Shown here: piece by piece, positions 7,653 to 15,910 of the stretch | Layout of the letters: each line of letters opens with the position of its first letter | Position numbering within the stretch: position 1 is the stretch's first letter | DNA from: JAJDAN01 sp046583095 | GTDB taxonomy: Bacteria; Myxococcota_A; UBA9160; UBA4427 | Length of the DNA: 28,311 bases | NCBI GenBank assembly: GCA_046583095.1 | Contig: JAYGDB010000064.1 | Location: 1 to 28,311, forward strand | Direction of reading: 5' to 3' | Notes under the pieces: generated by a model | What the model saw: only the letters and a program-made list of their open reading frames with translations | Database searches by the model: none | Told to the model about the DNA's origin: nothing | Translations under genes and position numbers: made by a program

Positions 7653-7736
7653 CTATTCCTCGCCTTCCGTTTGGGCGTCGCGGGCGGGGTCGGGCAACGC
7701 CGAGGCGGCGCGCTCGAGGATGTCCGCGAGAGTCAT
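7653..7736 (-). CDS. Possible 27-residue micro-ORF upstream of the small hypothetical gene
   Basis: An ATG at 7736 opens a 27-codon frame starting MTLADILERAASALPD and ending EGEE-TAG. The terminal codons GAG GAA TAG supply the Shine-Dalgarno of the next gene, whose GTG begins 5 nt after the stop. The ORF itself has no Shine-Dalgarno; a TAGAGT hexamer lies 7 nt before the ATG, which would fit a leaderless start. It could be a coupling leader peptide, a tiny protein, or chance. Confidence 0.35.
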   Translation of the reverse strand: MTLADILERAASALPDPARDAQTEGEE

Positions 7737-7812
7737 CGGGGGGACTCTATGCGCGCACACCCGCAAGCGCGACGGCACGTGCACGCCGGATGAGCATAGC
7801 CGTCAGCGCGGC

Positions 7813-8973
7813 TCATGAGGATCCCAGCAGGCGATCGTGTTCTGCCCAGGCGAAACGGTCGGTCATCCCCGCTACGTAATCAGCGACGGCCCGTGCGTCG
7901 CCCTCGTCCCGTCGCCGTCCCTGGAGCCATTCTGGCAGCAGTTCCGGATCGTCACGATATACGCGGTAGAGGTCGGCGATGGCAACCTCCGCCTTTCGGA
8001 GCATGCCCTCCACCCGCGGGTGTTGGTAGAAGCGCTCGAGCAGGAAGCGCTTGAGCGCGAGTTTATCCGCGCTGACATCCTCGGAGAGGGCCACGAGCGG
8101 ATCTCTCCCGTTGCGCACCTCATCCACACAACAGACTCCGGACCCGTCGAGCTTCGCCGCGGAGGTCTCGATCAGGTTCGTGATGAGACTGTTGATGAGC
8201 GCGGTCAGTACCCGCGACCGGCGAACCGAAGCCGCGACGCCGGCCGGGATCCAGGCCTCCACGTCCGCAGCGGCCCGCTGCCACAGGACGTTCTCGTCAA
8301 CACCCTGCTCGGTGAGGATTCCGGCCCGCAGGCCATCGTCGAGATCATGGTGCATGTAGGCGATCTCGTCGGCCGCGTCGGCCACTTGCGCCTCGAGGGT
8401 GCGCTGCCGCGCGAGCGGCGGCAATGCCAGCGGGTGCTCCCACGAGCAGCCGTGCTTGAGGATCCCCTCGCGTGTCTCCGCGGTGAGGTTGAGACCCGGC
8501 GCGCCCGGGTAACGCTGCTCGAAGAGATCGACGACGCGAAGGCTCTGCCGGTTGTGGTCGAACCCGCCGTCGTCGCGCATCAGCTGACCGAGCACCCGCT
8601 CACCCGCGTGGCCGAACGGGGTATGACCCAGGTCGTGGGCAAGCGTCACAGCCTCCGCCAGATCCTCGTTCAGACGCAACGCACGGGACACCGCTCGGGC
8701 GATCTGGGCCCCTTCCAGGGTGTGGGTGAGGCGGTTGCGATAGTGGTCGCCCTCGTGGTGGACGAACACCTGGGTCTTGTACTCGAGGCGCCGGAAGGCT
8801 CTCGAATGAAGGACCCGGTCGCGGTCGCGCTGGAATGCAGTGCGGTACTCATGAGGCTCTTCGGGATGGACGCGTCCAGTCGAGTCCGCCGCCCGCGCCG
8901 CGAAGGGTGCCAGCCTCTCGGCCTCCTCCTTCTCGCTCACTTCACGGGTCCGAATCCAGCTCGGGCGGGTCAT
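7813..8973 (-). CDS. dgt: dGTP triphosphohydrolase-like HD protein
   Basis: This 386-residue cytoplasmic HD-domain protein belongs to the deoxyguanosinetriphosphate triphosphohydrolase-like family, which cleaves dNTPs to nucleosides and triphosphate and so tunes the dNTP pool. The motifs are HSRAFRRLEYKTQVF near 56-70, RLTHTLEGAQIAR (H84), the metal-binding HD at 113-114 in LAHDLGHTPFGHAGE, and a later MHHDLDDG segment. The length fits the shorter subfamily typical of non-enterobacterial species. Its ATG overlaps the stop of the small upstream membrane-protein gene as ATGA, indicating translational coupling. Confidence 0.92.
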   Translation of the reverse strand: MTRPSWIRTREVSEKEEAERLAPFAARAADSTGRVHPEEPHEYRTAFQRDRDRVLHSRAFRRLEYKTQVFVHHEGDHYRNRLTHTLEGAQIARAVSRALRLNEDLAEAVTLAHDLGHTPFGHAGERVLGQLMRDDGGFDHNRQSLRVVDLFEQRYPGAPGLNLTAETREGILKHGCSWEHPLALPPLARQRTLEAQVADAADEIAYMHHDLDDGLRAGILTEQGVDENVLWQRAAADVEAWIPAGVAASVRRSRVLTALINSLITNLIETSAAKLDGSGVCCVDEVRNGRDPLVALSEDVSADKLALKRFLLERFYQHPRVEGMLRKAEVAIADLYRVYRDDPELLPEWLQGRRRDEGDARAVADYVAGMTDRFAWAEHDRLLGSS

Positions 8974-9164
8974 CTCAGACCCTCGTCGGCCTCGAGTAGG
9001 ATCTTCCTCAGTTCATCGCGGCTCTGTTGGTCGATTGCCTCGTGGCTGGCGGGACTTTTCGCGCGGGTCGAAGAACCCGGACTCGACAGCAGGGCCCAGC
9101 CTGCGACGGCGGCCAAGCCGAGTCCCAACGGTACAACGAGCCAGCGTTTCACGAGCTTCCTCAT
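8970..9164 (-). CDS. Small single-pass membrane protein
   Basis: This short protein of about 64 residues has a basic N-terminus (MRKLVKRW) followed by one hydrophobic segment, VVPLGLGLAAVAGWALL, and a polar, charged tail ending RDELRKILLEADEGLR. The pattern predicts a single inner-membrane anchor or an uncleaved signal, with a helical soluble tail. I do not recognise a family. An alternative GTG start at 9197 adds 11 residues. The stop overlaps the dgt start as ATGA, so the protein is probably made together with dgt. Confidence 0.6.
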   Translation of the reverse strand: MRKLVKRWLVVPLGLGLAAVAGWALLSSPGSSTRAKSPASHEAIDQQSRDELRKILLEADEGLR

Positions 9165-9364
9165 CCTGTCTGGGTCCTGATCGGATGGAGCGTGCACGAT
9201 CTGCCGAGGCAGGACTTCCGGATCGAGGGCACCACCCGGAAGCGGAAGCTTCCAGGACTTGCGGGGGAACCGACAGATTAAGCGGCGGCCGACCGGGTGT
9301 CAACGCGGCGGAAGGGACCCATGCCCTCGATATTTCTAGTGTTTTCGGATTTCCAACGACCCGC

Positions 9365-9370
9365 TAGGCT
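9365..9370 (+). promoter_or_regulatory. Candidate -10 element for the class V aminotransferase
   Basis: TAGGCT lies 8 nt before the ATG at 9379, and no Shine-Dalgarno is present between them. An AT-rich patch at about 9328-9353 stands out in this GC-rich DNA and would include the -35 region. The transcript would have almost no leader. The -35 match itself is poor. Confidence 0.3.
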
Positions 9371-9378
9371 GCCCCGAC

Positions 9379-10494
9379 ATGCCGCCCGACCTGCCCGCCC
9401 GCCTGCTCCTCGGCCCCGGCCCCTCGAACGTCCACGAGTCCGTCCTCGCCGCCTGCGCCCAGCCGCTGGTGAGTCACCTCGACCCCGCGTTTCTCGCCGT
9501 GCTCGACGAGGTGCAGCAGAACCTCCGCTCGCTGTTCGGAACCCGCAATCCGATGACGATTCCCGTGTCGGCGACGGGCAGCGCGGGGATGGAGGCCTGC
9601 CTCGTCAACCTGCTGGAACCAGGCGACCGGGCCCTGATCGGGGTGGCCGGCGTCTTCGGAGCCCGGATGTGTGAGGTGGCCACCCGCGCAGGCGCCGAGG
9701 TGACTCGCATCGACAGCGAGCCCGGCACGATCCTCGAAGCCGCGGCCATGGCGGAGGCGGCCACCCGCACGCGCCCGAAGGTCGTGGCCTTCGTCCACGC
9801 CGAGACCTCGACGGGAGTCCTGCAGCCCGTCGAGGAGATCGCGCGCGCTGCGCGGGAAGCGGGCGCCCTGGTGGTGTTGGATTGCGTGACCTCCCTGGCC
9901 GGCATGCCCCTGGCGATCGACGAGTGGGGGATCGACGCGGTCTACAGCGGCACCCAGAAATGCCTGTCCTGCCCGCCGGGCCTTTCCCCCGTGAGTTTCT
10001 CGGAGCGCGCCCTCGAAGCGGTGCGCGGGCGCAGCCGCCCGGTCCAGAGCTGGTATCTAGACATCACGCTGCTTGCAGGCTACTTCGGCAGCGACCGCAG
10101 CTACCATCACACGGCACCGATCTCGGCGATCCTGGGACTGGCTCAGGCGCTGCGAATCGTCCTCGAGGAGGGGATGGAGGCACGGGCCGCGCGACACCGC
10201 GAAGCCGCGCAGGTCCTGATCGCCTCTCTCGCGCCGCTTGGCTTCACACCCCTCGTCGCGGAAGCCCATCGGCTGCCTCCCCTCACGTCCCTACGCCTGC
10301 CCGATTCGGTCCTCGGCTTCGAGGGCGGCGAGGCGGGGCTTCGGCGGCGCCTGCTCGACGCGCACGGCATCGAGGTCGGCGCGGGCCTCGGCCCCCTGGC
10401 CGGCAAGATCTGGCGCGTCGGCCTGATGGGAGAGAATGCGCGCAAGCAGAGCGTCGAGCGACTCGCGAGCGCGCTCGATCAGGAACTGCATTAG
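9379..10494 (+). CDS. Class V PLP aminotransferase, alanine-glyoxylate/serine-pyruvate type
   Basis: This 371-residue enzyme is a fold-type I, class V aminotransferase like alanine-glyoxylate (serine-pyruvate) aminotransferase, a PLP enzyme of glycine, serine and glyoxylate metabolism. The N-terminal LLLGPGPSNV, the VSATGSAGMEA cofactor-phosphate loop, AETSTGV and LDCVTSLAG match the family. The PLP lysine is K194 in YSGTQKCLSCPPG. The length is close to the usual 380-390 residues. The protein appears cytoplasmic. The donor and acceptor cannot be settled from sequence; related enzymes use Ala, Ser or purine-derived ureidoglycine. The gene stands alone, convergent with the B12-regulated operon, 15 nt from the end of its last gene. 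Confidence 0.9.
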   Translation: MPPDLPARLLLGPGPSNVHESVLAACAQPLVSHLDPAFLAVLDEVQQNLRSLFGTRNPMTIPVSATGSAGMEACLVNLLEPGDRALIGVAGVFGARMCEVATRAGAEVTRIDSEPGTILEAAAMAEAATRTRPKVVAFVHAETSTGVLQPVEEIARAAREAGALVVLDCVTSLAGMPLAIDEWGIDAVYSGTQKCLSCPPGLSPVSFSERALEAVRGRSRPVQSWYLDITLLAGYFGSDRSYHHTAPISAILGLAQALRIVLEEGMEARAARHREAAQVLIASLAPLGFTPLVAEAHRLPPLTSLRLPDSVLGFEGGEAGLRRRLLDAHGIEVGAGLGPLAGKIWRVGLMGENARKQSVERLASALDQELH

Positions 10495-10512
10495 CGGTGC
10501 CGGCGGCCGCTA
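10492..10512. terminator. Inverted repeat containing both stop codons of convergent genes
   Basis: TAGCGG (10492-10497) and CCGCTA (10507-10512) form a perfect 6-bp stem around a 9-nt loop that itself contains the palindrome GCCGGC. The first TAG is the stop of the aminotransferase gene, and the opposite-strand TAG at 10512-10510 is the stop of the surface lipoprotein gene. A small bidirectional terminator is possible, although there is no U-tract. Confidence 0.4.
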
Positions 10513-11547
10513 CTCCGCGGCGTCGGGAACTCCATTCTGGTCCGCATCGGTCGGGACCCCCGAGTTCACCGCCGTCACGGCGTCCAGGTCGAACCCAACG
10601 CTGCCTGCCTGCCCCAGCCCGGGGCCCACGTCTTCGATGCGAACGAAGCGCGCCCAAGCCAGTCCGACGTCCTCCAGGTCGAACGAGTCACCGCCCGAAC
10701 CCTCGGGCACAACCAGTTGCCCCTGCGAGAGACCGACCAGATCCAGGATCGGCGTCTCGCTGGGAATCGACGGATGCACGCTGAGCGGGTCTGCGGCGCT
10801 GCTGAGGGTCGGGTAGACGCCGGCACACCCTGGGTGCGGCGGCGGATCCAGAGGCGCGGTCGAGCAGGCGTCAAAGATGAACCACGTGCTTCCGTCTTGA
10901 CTCACGGACACTCGACCCGGCTCGGCGAAGGGATTCCCGACGATCCCGAGCACGAGGGTCAGGAACGAATTCTCGAACACCGTGAAGTCCACACCGGGGC
11001 CATCGAGGATCACGTTGTCGGTGAACTCGAGTTCGATCACGCCGCCGTTCCCGAGACTCAGCACGTCCAACCCACCGAGGAAGAGTCCGAGGCCTTCCGG
11101 CGGGCCCGTCACGACGTCGGGAAGCTCGCTCTGTCCGAATCCGGCCCCTGTCCCCGGAACGAAGTCGGCCACCTCATCCGCATGCGCGTCCCCCGTGGTG
11201 GAGAAGGTGCGGCTCACTTCCCACTGCTCGATCTGAACGACCAGGTCGTTCGTGCCTGCGTGCACGATCCCCGGTCCCCACACGTCTATGGCAGTGGCCT
11301 GACGGCGGGGACCGGCCATCTCGAACACGAACTCGCTCGTGATGTCCACACCGTTGAGCAGCACCTCGAATTCCCGGGTCTTGGCAAAGGCCCAGAGGTC
11401 GATCTCGATGAGCAGGGGCTCGTAGGTGACGTCGAGGCCGGGCTTCGGCGTGAGGATGCGGATCACCGGGGGCGAGTCACAACTCTCAGCGGTCAGGAAG
11501 AGAAGCGCTACCACGGCGACACAGGCGATTCGTAGACGTTCGTTCAT
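10510..11547 (-). CDS. Secreted/surface lipoprotein, last gene of the B12-riboswitch operon
   Basis: This 345-residue protein has an export signal (MNERLRIACVAVVALLFLTAESC) with a likely lipid-attachment Cys at residue 23, though the lipobox is not ideal. The first part (IRILTPKPGLDVTYEPLLIEIDL) resembles an immunoglobulin-like beta domain. The middle (GGVIELEFTDNVILDGPGVDFTVFENS, then VSVSQDGSTWF) resembles beta-sandwich cell-surface proteins found near TonB receptors. It ends with DADQNGVPDAAE, a single thrombospondin type-3-like Ca-binding motif. The function is unknown. The ATG overlaps the previous stop as ATGA, tying it to the btuB operon, so a role in B12 capture at the outer surface is a reasonable inference. 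Confidence 0.75.
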   Translation of the reverse strand: MNERLRIACVAVVALLFLTAESCDSPPVIRILTPKPGLDVTYEPLLIEIDLWAFAKTREFEVLLNGVDITSEFVFEMAGPRRQATAIDVWGPGIVHAGTNDLVVQIEQWEVSRTFSTTGDAHADEVADFVPGTGAGFGQSELPDVVTGPPEGLGLFLGGLDVLSLGNGGVIELEFTDNVILDGPGVDFTVFENSFLTLVLGIVGNPFAEPGRVSVSQDGSTWFIFDACSTAPLDPPPHPGCAGVYPTLSSAADPLSVHPSIPSETPILDLVGLSQGQLVVPEGSGGDSFDLEDVGLAWARFVRIEDVGPGLGQAGSVGFDLDAVTAVNSGVPTDADQNGVPDAAE

Positions 11548-12146
11548 CGTGACTCCGTTCTCGAGACATTGCGGGCTGGCACCTCGAGGACCGTCGAGGC
11601 CCAGGGCCCGAACGGCTGGGCGCCGTGCGGCGCGACGACCAGGCGCGCTCCGCGGGCAGACAGCAGCAGGTGCTCGGCCAGGAAGGGACGGCCCACCTCG
11701 CTCTGCAGGTGGGTCACGGCGGTTGCGTGCCGCCGGAACTCGTCGAGCTTCCAGAGCGTGAGATTGCGCGGCGCCGCGAGGTCGAGCCCGCCGACGGCGA
11801 CCAGGGGCTGGGCGGGTGTTTCAAACACGCCGATCCAGTGCAGGCCGGTCTCCACCTCGACGCCAGGCACCCCGGTGGCGGCGTCCCGGCTCAGCCCCGG
11901 ATCTCGCTCCGGCCGCGGTCGGAAGACTGCATCGCGTTGCTGGACGCGGGACTCTGCCAGCCGGCTGGATGCAGCCCGCCCGAACTCGTGGTGCACGCCC
12001 GCGGGTTCTATGGCCTCCAGCGGCTGCGCCTTCCGGCTCGCCTGCTCGAGCGGGGTGGGAGCGAAGAAGACATCGCGACTGGGCGCTACGGCCGCGCCGG
12101 CCAGCAGGCTGGCTGCGATCAGGGAGAGTCGATACGAACGCCGCAC
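11544..12146 (-). CDS. Exported orphan protein, third gene of the B12-riboswitch operon
   Basis: This 200-residue protein has a classical Sec signal (MRRSYRLSLIAASLLAGAAVA) with a likely cleavage after AVA, and no lipobox Cys, so it should be periplasmic or secreted. No family is recognised. The mature protein is mixed alpha/beta in character, with a beta-rich C-terminal half (LHWIGVFETPAQPLVAVGG and GARLVVAPHGAQPFGPW). The GTG start has GGAGGGATT just upstream, lying inside the end of the preceding lipoprotein gene; the two coding regions overlap by 28 nt. It overlaps the next gene by 4 nt. Its position makes it a candidate accessory of cobalamin uptake; nothing in the sequence proves this. 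Confidence 0.7.
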   Translation of the reverse strand: MRRSYRLSLIAASLLAGAAVAPSRDVFFAPTPLEQASRKAQPLEAIEPAGVHHEFGRAASSRLAESRVQQRDAVFRPRPERDPGLSRDAATGVPGVEVETGLHWIGVFETPAQPLVAVGGLDLAAPRNLTLWKLDEFRRHATAVTHLQSEVGRPFLAEHLLLSARGARLVVAPHGAQPFGPWASTVLEVPARNVSRTESR

Positions 12147-13732
12147 AGGAATCCCTCCGGTTCACCTAGCATGAAGAACACGTCCGGCCCTGCGTAGTCA
12201 ACGCCGGGTACCCCGGGGCGGACTCGCAGGGAAGAGGGACGCCGCAATCGTCCGAGCGTGTCGACCCGGACGGGCGCAGTCGCGGGAGACAGAGTCGAGA
12301 AGACGATCCGGTCCCGCAGTTCCGCCGTGGAGGGCGCGCCACTCAGGTCGACATCGAGGGCGGAGACGGTTCCGTCGCAGGTATCGAGCGCATAGGCTGC
12401 ATCGCCGGCGGCGTTGAAGGCAACACCCTCGATCTGACCCGGGCAGGTGACGAGGGGCGCGCCGCCCGGCAAAGCCGGAAGCTCGAGCGGATTCGTCCCG
12501 TCGAAGACGATCGCGGCGTCCAGCACCTCGGGGGGACCTCCGGATCCCGCTGGCCCGATGGACGCGAGTACGTCGAGGTCGATTCCGTACAGCCGTCGCG
12601 CGTTCACATCTCCGAAGAGCGCCACGCGACCGGTCGGATCGATTGCGAGACCGTCGAACGCCGGGTTCGCGCCCAGCAACGGAATCGTCGCCACCAACTC
12701 GAGCGCCTCGACATCGATCACGTCGATCAGCCCGTCGGTGATCGCGACCGCACCCGACTCGAGAGCATCGGTATTCGGATCATCCGCCCGGATTCCGATG
12801 GCTCCCGTGTGGCTGACGAGGAGGAAGTCCCTTCCGCCCGCCGCAAAGCCGGTGAGACCGGTGGGATTGAAGCCGCTGGTGACCAGATACGAACGGCCGT
12901 CCGCTGTGTCGAGGGTCGGGCCGACGGCGATCGGATCGACACTGGAGTCGAAGTCGTAGACGACCACGACGCCGGGCAGGAATTGCGAGTCCGCCTGGCC
13001 GGCGTCCACCCCGAGGTTGGACATGGCTACGAAGAGGCGATTCCCGACGACCGCGGCTGCCGAGGTGAAGCTCGCCGGGAATGTACCCGGGCCGTCGCAC
13101 TGGAAGACGGGCGCCACGCCGTCTTCCAGCCGAACACCGCGGGAGTCGAGGGCATCGACGCCGGCATCGATACAGGCCGTGCTGGTGATACCGGTCTGCG
13201 CACGGGACTCGCCCGGCGCGGGCAGCCCGGGAAAAGCCGTGAAGGCCGCTGGATCGAAACCAGCCGGAACCGAGACGAGCACGTCCCGTAAGGACACGCC
13301 CAGCGGATCGACGAACACCACTCCCTCGAGGCTCCCGCTCACGCTCACGAGGGCGAGCTTCGAGGACAACACCACCACACCGGCAATGCTCTTGAAGAAC
13401 TCCAGATTGCCGTCACCGTCCGAGTCCGCGGGAAGCTGAAGCGGAGCGGATCCCGGTGGCACCTCGAACGGAATTTTCTCGATGGCGAGGGGGATCAGGT
13501 TCGAACGAGCGGAGGTCGCCGCCAGCGCGCGCATCGGTGCCGGCGCACCCCCTGGATCCGGAACGAAGTCATAGCCGGGCGGAAAGCCTCCGATGTCCGC
13601 GAGCGCGACGCAGCGGGGGTCGGACGTCGGGAGGTCGACCACGAGCGGCCCACTCCCTCCGCCGTCGCCGCCTCCACACTTCCCAGCCACAAGCACGGGC
13701 AGGATCAGCAGCAGAAAGGAAAGCCGCCTCAC
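12119..13732 (-). CDS. Beta-propeller-like lipoprotein, candidate B12-binding partner of BtuB
   Basis: This 537-residue protein starts at a GTG (13732) that overlaps the btuB stop as GTGA. The signal VRRLSFLLLILPVLVAGKC suggests lipidation at C19, with an unusual Lys at -1. The mature part contains YncE/propeller-like repeats: GLIDVIDVEALELVATIPLLGAN, FDGLAIDPTGRVALFGD, RRLYGIDLDVL, IEGVAFNAAGDAAYALD and GTVSALDVDLSG. It has several Cys residues and a DSDGDGNLEF Ca-binding-like stretch. In Bacteroides, the propeller lipoprotein BtuG sits on BtuB and binds B12 very tightly; here fold type, lipid anchor and operon position are analogous, but I cannot show homology. Other propeller surface lipoproteins remain possible. 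Confidence 0.75.
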   Translation of the reverse strand: MRRLSFLLLILPVLVAGKCGGGDGGGSGPLVVDLPTSDPRCVALADIGGFPPGYDFVPDPGGAPAPMRALAATSARSNLIPLAIEKIPFEVPPGSAPLQLPADSDGDGNLEFFKSIAGVVVLSSKLALVSVSGSLEGVVFVDPLGVSLRDVLVSVPAGFDPAAFTAFPGLPAPGESRAQTGITSTACIDAGVDALDSRGVRLEDGVAPVFQCDGPGTFPASFTSAAAVVGNRLFVAMSNLGVDAGQADSQFLPGVVVVYDFDSSVDPIAVGPTLDTADGRSYLVTSGFNPTGLTGFAAGGRDFLLVSHTGAIGIRADDPNTDALESGAVAITDGLIDVIDVEALELVATIPLLGANPAFDGLAIDPTGRVALFGDVNARRLYGIDLDVLASIGPAGSGGPPEVLDAAIVFDGTNPLELPALPGGAPLVTCPGQIEGVAFNAAGDAAYALDTCDGTVSALDVDLSGAPSTAELRDRIVFSTLSPATAPVRVDTLGRLRRPSSLRVRPGVPGVDYAGPDVFFMLGEPEGFLCGVRIDSP

Positions 13733-15780
13733 CAGCGAGCCTCCAATCCGAACCGGAACGCGCGGCCCGGCTGCGGAAAGCCGACACTGTCCCGCACGCT
13801 CTCGTCCGTGAGGTTCGTCACCGCGACCGAGGCGATCAGCTTCTCCGGAAACCCCCGGAAGCCTTGGCTCCACATCTGCGCGAGATCGACCGAACCCGAC
13901 AGGTCGTAGACGGTGCGAGCGCTCAGAGTGGGCACGTCCGTGAAGCTCAGATGTAGCTTCGAGGTGTAGCGCCGCTCCGCCACGAGCTTGAAGAGCCCCG
14001 AGCTGGGACCCAGCTGGGCACGCAGGACGTACTCGTCATCGGCCTGGCCGGGCAGCGCGGTTCCCGGGAACTGCAGGATCGGCGCGAACAGCCCTGGAGC
14101 ACCGGGCAGCTGGGCGCGATCGAGTTCGGCGTCTTGGTGGGTCCAGTTGGCCGACAGCCGCAGCCAACCGACAAGGGTAAAGCCCGCAGCGAGCTCCATC
14201 CCCCGGACGGTCGCGTCCTTCGTGTTCGTCGGCGCGACCGTATTCGTGCTGATCTGCTGGAAGACGATCGAGTTCTCGATGTCCTGGTAGAAGTACGCGA
14301 CCTGCAGCCGGAGGTTCTCGACGAGCCAGAGCTTCTCGATGCCGAGTTCGAGCCCGACGTCCAGGTTCCAGGCTCGCTCGGGCTGCAGGTTCGGGTTGCC
14401 CCGGATGTAACCCTTGTCCGGAAAGAAGAGCTCATCGAAGTCCGGCACCCGGTACGAGCGCGCGCCGTTGGCCTTGAATCGCAGCCACCTCACGGGCGTG
14501 ACGATCACGCCGACGTGGGGAATCCACTCGCTCCCGAAGTCCTCCGCATAGTCCCAGCGCAGGCTCGGCACCAGCTCCAGGCGACCCGAGAGGAAAGCGA
14601 GCGTATCCCGAACCGTGACGGCGGTCGTCCAGCGGCTATGGAAGCCCTGCTCGTTCGAGGACAACGAGTCGTGCCGCAAGTCGAACGCGAGCGATCCGAG
14701 TTGCTCGACCCCGAAGGAGTCGTGATCGATCTCGGCTAGGGTTCGCCAGCTCGCCGCACGATTGCGCTGCCGGGTCGCAATCGGGTCACCCAACTCGGGC
14801 ATCGGCTCGCGAAAGCGGCTGCGCTCGGATAGATACGAGACTCGTGATTCGACGCGAACGGGGTCGGGGAGCCGGTCCCACCCGTCAGCCTCGAACTTCA
14901 CCTGGGCGACGTTGCGGCTGCGGCGCTCGTGCGCGGTGCGACTCTGGCTGGGGCCGGGCTGACCCCGGCTCACGAAGTAGGCCTGGTCGGAGGCGCTCAC
15001 TCGCAGACCGGGTGCAAGATCGGCTGCGAGCTGCAGCAGAGCCGAGTGCCTTTCGACCGTGTTGTTGACGCGCTCGAGTTCCACGCTCTCGATCGAAGGC
15101 TGCCCGGCAGCCTGGATCTCGACGGACCGGAAGTGCCAGTCTCCCTTCGTCGTGAAACCGGTGTACGACACCCCGTAGTCGATCGGGCCGGCGCGATCCG
15201 CGTGCGAAAGCGATCCGCGCCAGCTGCCGAAGGAGCCACCGCTGAACAATGCCGAGGTGCGGGGCTGACCACTCGGGCGCCGGGTCACGATATTGATGAC
15301 GCCCCCGATGGCACCGCTTCCGACCTGGGTTGCGCCTCCCCCGCGCGAGACCTCGATGCGATCGACGATAGCGAGGGGAATCGTCGAGAGGTCGACGGTC
15401 CCCGACTGGGCGGTGTTCAGCCGGACGCCATCGAGCAGGATGATCACCTGCTGCCCGGTCGAGCCGCGAATCGAGATCTCCGACTGCTGTCCGGGCCCGC
15501 CAAAGCTCCGCACCTGCACGCCGACGCTGTCGTCGAGCAGGCCCTCGAGAGTCTCCTCCTCGCCCACGTAGTCCGCGGCTTCGATGACCGTCGCGAACGA
15601 GGAGGGCGCCTCGGGCAGTTCGGCGGGTCGTACGGCGGTCACCCGGGCTGTCGGCAGCCGTCGGCTGCCGGACGGCTGTACGTCCTGGGTTTCCCCCGAG
15701 GCCCCGGGGACGGGCACCCCAAGCGAAAGCACGAGCCAGGCTGCGACCCCCAACCGGACGCGCGCAATGCGCGACTGCAA
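13729..15780 (-). CDS. btuB: TonB-dependent outer-membrane receptor, BtuB-like (cobalamin)
   Basis: This 683-residue protein is a TonB-dependent outer-membrane receptor that, judged by the upstream cobalamin riboswitch, imports B12. It has a signal peptide (about 1-29), a TonB-box-like ARVTAV (45-50), a plug domain (about 58-170) with SEISIRGSTGQQVIILLDGVRLN and GAIGGVINIVTRRPSG, and a beta-barrel of about 500 residues rich in alternating aromatic strands, ending FRFGLEARW. I chose a TTG start at 15780 because GGAGG lies 7 nt upstream and a signal peptide follows at once. The longer open frame runs back through the riboswitch and cannot be coding there. No TonB/ExbBD or BtuCDF genes are in the window. 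Confidence 0.88.
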   Translation of the reverse strand: MQSRIARVRLGVAAWLVLSLGVPVPGASGETQDVQPSGSRRLPTARVTAVRPAELPEAPSSFATVIEAADYVGEEETLEGLLDDSVGVQVRSFGGPGQQSEISIRGSTGQQVIILLDGVRLNTAQSGTVDLSTIPLAIVDRIEVSRGGGATQVGSGAIGGVINIVTRRPSGQPRTSALFSGGSFGSWRGSLSHADRAGPIDYGVSYTGFTTKGDWHFRSVEIQAAGQPSIESVELERVNNTVERHSALLQLAADLAPGLRVSASDQAYFVSRGQPGPSQSRTAHERRSRNVAQVKFEADGWDRLPDPVRVESRVSYLSERSRFREPMPELGDPIATRQRNRAASWRTLAEIDHDSFGVEQLGSLAFDLRHDSLSSNEQGFHSRWTTAVTVRDTLAFLSGRLELVPSLRWDYAEDFGSEWIPHVGVIVTPVRWLRFKANGARSYRVPDFDELFFPDKGYIRGNPNLQPERAWNLDVGLELGIEKLWLVENLRLQVAYFYQDIENSIVFQQISTNTVAPTNTKDATVRGMELAAGFTLVGWLRLSANWTHQDAELDRAQLPGAPGLFAPILQFPGTALPGQADDEYVLRAQLGPSSGLFKLVAERRYTSKLHLSFTDVPTLSARTVYDLSGSVDLAQMWSQGFRGFPEKLIASVAVTNLTDESVRDSVGFPQPGRAFRFGLEARW

Positions 15781-15910
15781 CGCTCCCTCCAACCGCCGCG
15801 GACGGCGGGCGCTCTCCGGTACGCACCGGCACCTGGGGGATCGAGAGAGGAAGCGGAAGACGGACCCGACTCCGCGCTCTCGTCCCCGGAGAAGCGCGAA
15901 ACTGTTCAGA

